This document shows positions 57,402-64,000 of a stretch of 64,000 bases of DNA, piece by piece. The notes beneath the pieces were generated by a model. It was not told the origin of the DNA. It was given only the letters and a program-made list of their open reading frames with translations, and did no database searches. The position numbers were made by a program, and so were the translations under genes. This DNA comes from Acidimicrobiales bacterium (GTDB lineage Bacteria > Actinomycetota > Acidimicrobiia > Acidimicrobiales > UBA8592): positions 1 through 64,000 of the forward strand of contig JASLWO010000056.1 in NCBI GenBank assembly GCA_030740795.1, given 5' to 3'. The first letter of the stretch is position 1. Each line of letters starts with the position of its first letter.

Positions 57402-57782
57402 CTAGAGCGTAAATGCTTTACTCAAGTGATTCCAGGAACATTTCGTGCATACTTCGATTTCGTAACAAGTGAATGTCCCTTTTCGTTTCCTTATACGATC
57501 AAGGTCTTTCTGTGAATTAACGCATCTGCCGTGGGAAGGCAATCTTGGCCCAAAGACATAGGTGACAACGACAAGCGTTGCTTCTTCACAAATTGGACAG
57601 TTCCCTTCCATCGGAACTGCATAGTTATGCGCAGCTCGAAGAAGTTCTGGATGCGCATCACAAACTTCATGTATGGAGGCCTCCCCAGATGCGTATTTTA
57701 CTAAAACACGTTTTCTTTCAAGGCGGTAATTTACTTCACTATTTGGCAGGGTATTGATTAGTTCTGAAGGAATAAATCCCAT
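57402..57782 (-). CDS. DUF5318 family actinobacterial protein
   Basis: VCDAHPELLRAAHNYAVPMEGNCPICEE..YVFGPRLPSHGRCVNSQKDLDRI...EVCTKCSWNHLSKAF. Confidence 0.82.
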   Translation of the reverse strand: MGFIPSELINTLPNSEVNYRLERKRVLVKYASGEASIHEVCDAHPELLRAAHNYAVPMEGNCPICEEATLVVVTYVFGPRLPSHGRCVNSQKDLDRIRKRKGTFTCYEIEVCTKCSWNHLSKAFTL

Positions 57783-57834
57783 TAGTCAAACGTAGTTTAT
57801 AAAGGAATCCAGATCACAATTTTCTCTTGTTTGG

Positions 57835-59070
57835 TTAACTACGGTTACTCCACCAGGTTTGGATGGCTTCTTCAGCTTCTTCTCTTCCGATAGGACCATT
57901 TCTGTACCGGAGATCAAACAAATGGCTTATTGCTTCCCCTATTTCTGGCCCTTCTGTAATTCCAAGAATTTCTATGATCTCTGAACCAGATAACGGTAGA
58001 GAAAAGTCTTCTAATTCGTGAGCTAGTGATTCTCGCGTCTTTTCCATCGCGTTTATTGTATTTTTTCTTCCACTCCAAGCAGCTAACTCTAATATCTTTC
58101 CACGTTGATCTCCTGCTAATACGTGCCACCTTCGGTAACTTTCAGGATCAACAGGAGGATCTTCTTTGTGAGTTTCTAACGTTGCCTTTATTAAGTTTTC
58201 TGTCTGTTGAATCCTGTCTTTTGAATATTTCAGTTCCCTCATCCTGTTTATTCCTTGCTCATTAGAAAGGGGTAGTAAGAGAGCTGCCATTCGCAGCTGG
58301 GGGTCATTTTCCAGAAGTTCCAGTTCTTGCCAGTTGATTCCAGCTTCTTGCAATTCAGGAAAGAATTGCTCAAAAAGACCACTAGTTAAAAGAATAGATA
58401 CTCCCTCGTTTGGCGATGGAACTGTTAATAATTTGTCAAACTCATCTCTTACCCGTTCGCGCGAAACTATTTCCAATCGAGGCGCTAAGGCTTCAATGGT
58501 CTCCATGACTCCTTCCCCTAAGTTCAATCCGTAGCGAGCGCAGAAACGAGCGGCTCTAAGCATTCGTAAGGGGTCTTCAGAAAACGATATCTCTGGATCT
58601 AACGGAGTTCTCAAAATTTTGTTTGAAAAATCTTCGGACCCATTAAATGGATCTATCACCTCACCTGAAGATAGGTCGATGGCTATGCAATTCATTGTAA
58701 AGTCCCGCCGCGACAGGTCTTCTTCTATCTCCATTGAGAATTTGACAACAGGTTTTCTTGATTCGGATACATACGACTCAGACCGGTGAGTGGTTATTTC
58801 AACGGTTTGTCCACCAACATGGGCTCCTATGGTTCCGAACCGTTGACCTGATAGCCATATATTATCTGCAACTGGTTGGATAATTTTTTTGATTTCTTCT
58901 GGGGTGGCGTCTGTTGTGAGATCTATATCTAAATCGTCAATATTTTCTGCATTTGCATACAAATCACGCACTATCCCTCCAACCAAGTAGATTTTTTTGT
59001 CCGCATCTTCAAAAGTTTGACGAAGAACCTCTACTCTTCGCATGATTTTTGGTAAATGATTGAATGTCAT
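57835..59070 (-). CDS. cca: CCA tRNA nucleotidyltransferase / poly(A) polymerase family
   Basis: YLVGGIVRDLYANAENIDDLDIDLTTDATPEEI; RRDFTMNCIAIDL; DPLRMLRAARFCARYGL. Confidence 0.93.
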   Translation of the reverse strand: MTFNHLPKIMRRVEVLRQTFEDADKKIYLVGGIVRDLYANAENIDDLDIDLTTDATPEEIKKIIQPVADNIWLSGQRFGTIGAHVGGQTVEITTHRSESYVSESRKPVVKFSMEIEEDLSRRDFTMNCIAIDLSSGEVIDPFNGSEDFSNKILRTPLDPEISFSEDPLRMLRAARFCARYGLNLGEGVMETIEALAPRLEIVSRERVRDEFDKLLTVPSPNEGVSILLTSGLFEQFFPELQEAGINWQELELLENDPQLRMAALLLPLSNEQGINRMRELKYSKDRIQQTENLIKATLETHKEDPPVDPESYRRWHVLAGDQRGKILELAAWSGRKNTINAMEKTRESLAHELEDFSLPLSGSEIIEILGITEGPEIGEAISHLFDLRYRNGPIGREEAEEAIQTWWSNRS

Positions 59071-60071
59071 TTTTCTTGAACTGATTTCTTGATCTGGCTA
59101 ATGGTTTCTTGCCCTGGTCCCCCATTGGAAACTGGTTCAGGGAAAATAGTTTCACCGGTTAATGCATGAAGAACCGCTGTTGTTGACAGTTCTAAAGCTT
59201 TCAGGTCGTAACCTCCTTCTAAAAAGACTAGGCGATGTCCGATTGGAACGGTTTCGATTATTCGAGAAGTGATCAAATTGTAGTCTCCGGATGTAAGCCC
59301 AAGGTCAGTTATAGGGTCAAGGCGATGAGCATCAAACCCTGCAGAAACCAGTACCCAGGTTGGGGAGAATCTTTCAACAACTGGTAAAGCTATCTCATCC
59401 CATGCTTGAAGGTAAATATCACCTGTGGCTCCCGCGGGCAGTGGAATGTTTAATGTTGTTCCTTCACCTTCACCTTCCCCGATTTCTCCCATAGCCCCAG
59501 TTCCTGGATATAAAGGCCACTGATGGAATGAGATAAATAATACGTTTGGTTCAGAATAGAAAACATCCTGTGTTCCATTGCCATGGTGTGCGTCGTAATC
59601 CACGATAAGAACTTTTTCTCCAAGGGACAAAAGATGTTTAGCCGCTAATGCGACATTATTTAACAAACAGAAACCCATGGATTGAACAGGGGTCGCATGA
59701 TGCCCCGGTGGCCTTACAGCACAAAAAGCAGCTTCCCCGTCGCCTTCCCTCAAATACTTGATCGCCTGCAAACCCGCCCCTGCTGCCAGTCGCGCGGCTA
59801 ACCAGGAGCCCTGACTCATTTTTGTATCTTCATCAACCCTTCCTCCTCCGTCAGCATGTACTTCTTTCAGGTGGTGGACCATTCTTTGCTCATGGACTTT
59901 AAAGATTTCATTTTCTTCAACTGGTTCTGCAACTAATTCAGTAACTGATTCTTTTATGTGTGAATTTTCAAAACCTGCAAGAACAGCTTCTAAGCGATCT
60001 GGTTGTTCGGGGTGCTTATTGCCGGGGAAATGATCCATGCATAGTTCATTGGTGATAAACAAGATACCCAC
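59067..60071 (-). CDS. histone deacetylase superfamily protein
   Basis: RPPGHHATPVQSMGFCLLNNVALAAKHLL; VLIVDYDAHHGNGTQDVFY; VLVSAGFDAHRLDP. Confidence 0.93.
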   Translation of the reverse strand: MGILFITNELCMDHFPGNKHPEQPDRLEAVLAGFENSHIKESVTELVAEPVEENEIFKVHEQRMVHHLKEVHADGGGRVDEDTKMSQGSWLAARLAAGAGLQAIKYLREGDGEAAFCAVRPPGHHATPVQSMGFCLLNNVALAAKHLLSLGEKVLIVDYDAHHGNGTQDVFYSEPNVLFISFHQWPLYPGTGAMGEIGEGEGEGTTLNIPLPAGATGDIYLQAWDEIALPVVERFSPTWVLVSAGFDAHRLDPITDLGLTSGDYNLITSRIIETVPIGHRLVFLEGGYDLKALELSTTAVLHALTGETIFPEPVSNGGPGQETISQIKKSVQEK

Positions 60072-60263
60072 ATCTGCAACAGTACTGTGAAGAAAACAAT
60101 TTACGAATCTCTATAAAAAAATTGATGTATCGGGTTTCAAGACATTTTTTTACAACAACGTTTCCCCTGTTCAGGGGGATTTGGTGGGAAAAACATTGTT
60201 TATTTTTAGGATCTTGACTATGAGGCGGTTAAAGTCTGCCTGAGTTCATCCTTAGGGGGGTTT

Positions 60264-61100
60264 ATGGCAATCAGGATAGTTACTGACAGCGCAAGTGATA
60301 TTAGTTTGCAAGAAGCGGAAGAGCTCAACATTGAGATAGTGCCATTGTCGATTAGGTTCGGAGAATCTGAATACACAGACCTCACAGATCTTTCAGTTTC
60401 AGACTTCTATAAGAAAATGGCTGAAAGTGATTTACTTCCGTCAACAGCAGCCCCTTCACCAGGGGCTTTCGAAGTAGCCTTCAAGCGGTGTCATGAAGCT
60501 GGGGCTGATGGGGTCATTTGTATAAACCTTTCTCTCGCGTTATCTGCAACTGGTCAAGCCGCTCAGCTTGCAGCGGATGCATTGTCTGAATTGATTCCTG
60601 TTAAATGCATTGACTCAAAGACAATTACCTCTGGTCTTGGGACAATTGTTCGTCTGGCGGCATCAGCTGCTAGAAGTGGCAAATCTATGGAAGAAATTGT
60701 TTCTTTAATTGAAAGCATGTCTGAACGAACGCGAATCTATGCGACTTTAGACACATTGGAAAACTTGAAAAAAGGCGGCAGGATCGGCGGAGCGACAGCA
60801 ATGGTGGGAACAATGCTTCAATTCAAACCCTGCCTTGATCTCAGTAGTGGTGAAGTGGTTGAAGCAGGTCGTCAAAGAACCAGAAAAAAATCTCTTCTCT
60901 GGTTACGTGAAGTTCTTGAAGCAGCTGGACCTATAGAAGAGTTGTGCATTATCCACGGGGATGCCCCCGATGTTGATGTGTTTGTCGACTTAATCTCAGA
61001 CTTGGTACCAGAAAGTAGCATCCAAATTAACCAACTTGGAGCTGTTATTGGGACACATGGAGGTCCACGCGTTATCGGCATAACCTACCTTGTTCAATGA
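60264..61100 (+). CDS. DegV family (fatty-acid-binding) protein
   Basis: IRIVTDSASDIS; SQPSP-like PSTAAPSPGAF; GLGTIVRLAASAARSG; TLENLKKGGRIGGA. Confidence 0.93.
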   Translation: MAIRIVTDSASDISLQEAEELNIEIVPLSIRFGESEYTDLTDLSVSDFYKKMAESDLLPSTAAPSPGAFEVAFKRCHEAGADGVICINLSLALSATGQAAQLAADALSELIPVKCIDSKTITSGLGTIVRLAASAARSGKSMEEIVSLIESMSERTRIYATLDTLENLKKGGRIGGATAMVGTMLQFKPCLDLSSGEVVEAGRQRTRKKSLLWLREVLEAAGPIEELCIIHGDAPDVDVFVDLISDLVPESSIQINQLGAVIGTHGGPRVIGITYLVQ

Positions 61101-61142
61101 AAGTTCTAACCACCTAATTTGCGTGACTTAGTATGAATAATC

Positions 61143-62696
61143 ATGACTGAATTTCTATCACCAAATTCGAAATTATTGATAGGGCGAAAATTATCAGGCA
61201 GATACGTGCTTTCCTCGTTAATTTCATCCGGACAATTTACTCAAATATGGGCAGCGACTGATCTCGTATTATCTAGAGAAGTCGCAGTGAAATTAACGAA
61301 CCCAGATCTCGTTTCAGAAACACAATTTCTATCAAAATTTCGATCCGAAGCAAGATTAATTTCAAGATTAAATCACCCCTCAATTGTCGCTATTCTCGAC
61401 ACAACTGGAGATGACGAAATTGAAGCAATCGTCATGGAATTAGTTGAAGAAGAAACTTTGGGGTCGTGTATATCCCGAATGGGATCATTGTCCATTTCCT
61501 CTGCACTACCAATATTTAACCACATAGTTGATGCTTTATCCTATGCGCATAATCAAGGGCTGGTTCATGGTGATTTAAGCCCCGAGAAAATCTTTCTATG
61601 CCCTGATCGCGGTACGAAAATCTCCGGATTTGGTTTAACCGAATCCATTCCGTTCATCAAAGAAAAGAAAGGGGGTTCACAAGACACTATTTCTCCTTTC
61701 CAATCTCCAGAAGTCCAAGCTGGGAGTATCCCTGATCAAAAAAATGATATTTATTCTTTAGGGAAACTGCTGCTCTTCATACTTACCGGCACTGTTAATA
61801 GCTCACCAGATAATCACGGGTCATTCCCTATAACTGCAGAGATTTTGCGAGCAATTTCAAAAGCGACGGCGCTTGACCCAACTCAGAGATATTCTAGTGT
61901 TGTGGACTTTAAAGATGATCTTGAATCAAAGATGGTTGATACTGAAGAGGCACCTAGTGAATCAACCTCGGCTCGTAGATCTCAACCTATTAATGGGCAC
62001 CTTTTATTCACAAGGTTTTTAACCTTTGGAATGGTCTTTACTTTTGTTCTGGGCATTATCTTTGCAACCAACTTAGATGACAGTCTTTTTGGCTCTAGTA
62101 ATTCAGATTCCACACCATCTAATTCTTCTTCAGATGCCAATGACTCTCCTGCTCCGGCGGCTTCTTCAAACGATCAGACTAGTGATGAAGAAACTTCTTC
62201 CGATTCTACAGAAGAGGCGGCGACGGAAACACAAGAGCCATCAGTTTCCCCAATATTTGAAATGGTTTCAGTAGTTGAAGCTAGAGATTATGACCCACTA
62301 GGCGATGGTGTTGAGCATCCGGAGTTGTTGGGCAATCTCCTAGATGAAGATTCGTCAACAATTTGGTATAGCGAAACTTACGCAAATAGATCCTTAGGCG
62401 GACTAAAAGATGGAGTGGGTCTTGTAATTGAATTACAGAAATCTTTCCCTATCCAAACAGTCGATATTGAAACCACTAATTCTGATTGGTCGGGAGAAAT
62501 CTATGTTTCCGAAAACATTGGAGCGAATCTAGCAGCTTGGGGAGCCTCAGCTGCTTCGATTTCAGCCGCACAAGGCAATGCGACGATTGACTTAACTGGC
62601 ATTACCGGTTCAGCAATTTTGATCTGGTTCACAGACTTAGGGGACGCTTCTCCGCCTGGGGTACGAATGGAAATCTCAGAAATCGAAGTCTCCTAG
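61143..62696 (+). CDS. transmembrane serine/threonine pseudokinase with extracellular discoidin/MviN-like C-terminal domain
   Basis: kinase fold REVAVKLTNPD, VHGDLSPEKIFLCPDRGTKISGFGLTE (DFG to GFG, HRDxxxxN to HGDxxxxK); TM LTFGMVFTFVLGIIFATNL; C-terminal YDPLGDGVEHPELLGNLLDEDSSTIWYSETY. Confidence 0.88.
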   Translation: MTEFLSPNSKLLIGRKLSGRYVLSSLISSGQFTQIWAATDLVLSREVAVKLTNPDLVSETQFLSKFRSEARLISRLNHPSIVAILDTTGDDEIEAIVMELVEEETLGSCISRMGSLSISSALPIFNHIVDALSYAHNQGLVHGDLSPEKIFLCPDRGTKISGFGLTESIPFIKEKKGGSQDTISPFQSPEVQAGSIPDQKNDIYSLGKLLLFILTGTVNSSPDNHGSFPITAEILRAISKATALDPTQRYSSVVDFKDDLESKMVDTEEAPSESTSARRSQPINGHLLFTRFLTFGMVFTFVLGIIFATNLDDSLFGSSNSDSTPSNSSSDANDSPAPAASSNDQTSDEETSSDSTEEAATETQEPSVSPIFEMVSVVEARDYDPLGDGVEHPELLGNLLDEDSSTIWYSETYANRSLGGLKDGVGLVIELQKSFPIQTVDIETTNSDWSGEIYVSENIGANLAAWGASAASISAAQGNATIDLTGITGSAILIWFTDLGDASPPGVRMEISEIEVS

Positions 62697-62731
62697 CTTC
62701 TCTAACCTTTCATTCTAATTGAAAGGATACA

Positions 62732-63310
62732 ATGACTCTGGTGAGTCGAAATGAATCTGAATTAATTGCATTAGCACAAAATGGCGACTCCTCTGCGCTA
62801 GAAGAACTGTTGCGGCTGCATTATGACATGGTATTTTCAATATGTAGAAAATTAACTGGAAATGACGCGGATGCAAACGACGCGACGCAAGAATCCCTTT
62901 TGTCCATCGTTCGAGGATTGCCTTCATTCCAAGGAACCTCAAAATTTTCAACTTGGATTTACCGAATTGCTACTAATGCAACTTTGGATGAGTTACGAAA
63001 ACGTTCTCGTAGGCCAATCACTGGCTTTGAAGAAAATCATCCTTTGGCTGATAGAGAAACTCGACTTGAAGATTCAGTAATCGATTCTCTAGACATACAA
63101 GCAGCACTTGACAGACTTCCAGAAGATTTCCGGACGCCAATAGTACTTAGAGAGAAATTAGGTATGAACTATGAAGAGATCTCAAACCTGTTGCAGCTGC
63201 CAGCAGGAACCGTGAAATCAAGAATTGCTAGAGCACGATCAAAGTTAAAAGATGATCTTTTGGGGAACAAAACTATGTTGAGTCCCGTCAAAGAGGTAGA
63301 TAATGAATAA
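62732..63310 (+). CDS. sigM: ECF RNA polymerase sigma factor (SigM-like)
   Basis: region 2 MVFSICRKLTGNDADANDATQESLLSIVRGLPSFQGTSKFSTWIYRIATNATLDELRKR; region 4 REKLGMNYEEISNLLQLPAGTVKSRIARARSKL. Confidence 0.93.
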   Translation: MTLVSRNESELIALAQNGDSSALEELLRLHYDMVFSICRKLTGNDADANDATQESLLSIVRGLPSFQGTSKFSTWIYRIATNATLDELRKRSRRPITGFEENHPLADRETRLEDSVIDSLDIQAALDRLPEDFRTPIVLREKLGMNYEEISNLLQLPAGTVKSRIARARSKLKDDLLGNKTMLSPVKEVDNE

Positions 63311-64000
63311 TTCTGAAATACCAAACCATGAGTTAATTAGCGCTTACCTAGATGGTGAAGTGACTCAAGAGGAACGCGCCCTTGTCGAAAACAGTCCCGA
63401 TCTATTAAGGCAAGTAGAAGAACTTAAATCCCTGTCTAAAGAAATAGAGAAAATCATTTTCAATAATACGGATAGGAAAGAAAGCCAAATACTATCTGCT
63501 GTCAATGAATCAGAAAAACTTTTGTTCCAAGATTCCAATATCGCTGAAAATGTTCTACCTCTTCAGAAACCTGCTCGTTCTTCCGCCCTACGGCCTTCAC
63601 GGACATTGATAATCTCATCTGTAGCTGCTGCTTTATTAGCTTTTTTTGCTATTCCTTTGTTTAAGTCAGGTACACAAGATAGTGACTCTTTTGTTACTGC
63701 TGCTGTCATTTCAACTGATTCTGAACGTTCCGAACCACAAGTAATAGAAGAACCTGAGGTGATTACAGAAACAGAAGAAGTCCCCTCAAGTGATGAAAAT
63801 GATAATGGTGCTGACACTGCTGCTGCGCCTTTTGATGGTGAGTCAGAAGTAGCAACTGATACCTCAGATTCAACGCAAGAAGAAGCAATTGAGCCAACCG
63901 AGGTGGAAACAATAGAAGAAAAAAGTGCTTCTCTCACGAATGAGCAAAGTGTAATGTCGTCACCCTCCCCCCCATTTGCAACGGAGACAATTACTACTTA
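63303..64000 (+). CDS. anti-sigma factor, partial (runs off window end)
   Basis: MNNSEIPNHELISAYLDGEVTQEERALVENSPDLLRQVEELK zinc-less anti-sigma-like N-terminus; one TM segment LIISSVAAALLAFFAIPLF; acidic Ser/Thr/Glu ectodomain; absent from the ORF track. Confidence 0.8.
   Translation, partial: MNNSEIPNHELISAYLDGEVTQEERALVENSPDLLRQVEELKSLSKEIEKIIFNNTDRKESQILSAVNESEKLLFQDSNIAENVLPLQKPARSSALRPSRTLIISSVAAALLAFFAIPLFKSGTQDSDSFVTAAVISTDSERSEPQVIEEPEVITETEEVPSSDENDNGADTAAAPFDGESEVATDTSDSTQEEAIEPTEVETIEEKSASLTNEQSVMSSPSPPFATETITT

Noticed and set aside
60164-60177. CCCCTGTTCAGGGG hairpin between the HDAC and DegV genes
   Set aside because: Short 4-6 bp stem with no T-run or conserved context; insufficient to call a terminator or operator.

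Overview
The window looks like a 64 kb chromosomal segment of a low-GC actinobacterium, probably marine Acidimicrobiia-like. That placement is inference from mycothiol-linked families, DUF5318, and sigM/cca synteny. Coding density is high. I see no rRNA, CRISPR array or insertion sequence, and I recognised no tRNA by eye. Content: acyl-CoA, Rieske, Baeyer-Villiger and amidohydrolase catabolic genes; a nickel superoxide dismutase locus (sodN-sodX) next to a nickel permease; a DtxR-family regulator; an Fbp-type iron ABC transporter with a Fea1-like lipoprotein; envelope glycan genes; the rpsF-ssb-rpsR-rplI-dnaB block; and a cca/HDAC/DegV/pseudokinase/sigma/anti-sigma block. Main discoveries: (1) a probable unannotated selenoprotein at 34534-35031, an AhpD/CMD-family protein whose CxxC motif reads C-H-T-TGA, with a candidate bacterial SECIS hairpin just after the TGA; (2) a + strand structured RNA at about 19284-19413 ending in a terminator-like hairpin that has no upstream co-directional gene to terminate; (3) a stand-alone MviN-type pseudokinase next to sigM; (4) a candidate S6:S18 autoregulatory leader upstream of rpsF that occludes part of the Shine-Dalgarno; (5) IdeR/DtxR-like boxes in front of fbpA and the Fea1-like gene; (6) a degenerate Glu/Leu dehydrogenase-like protein lacking both signature lysines.
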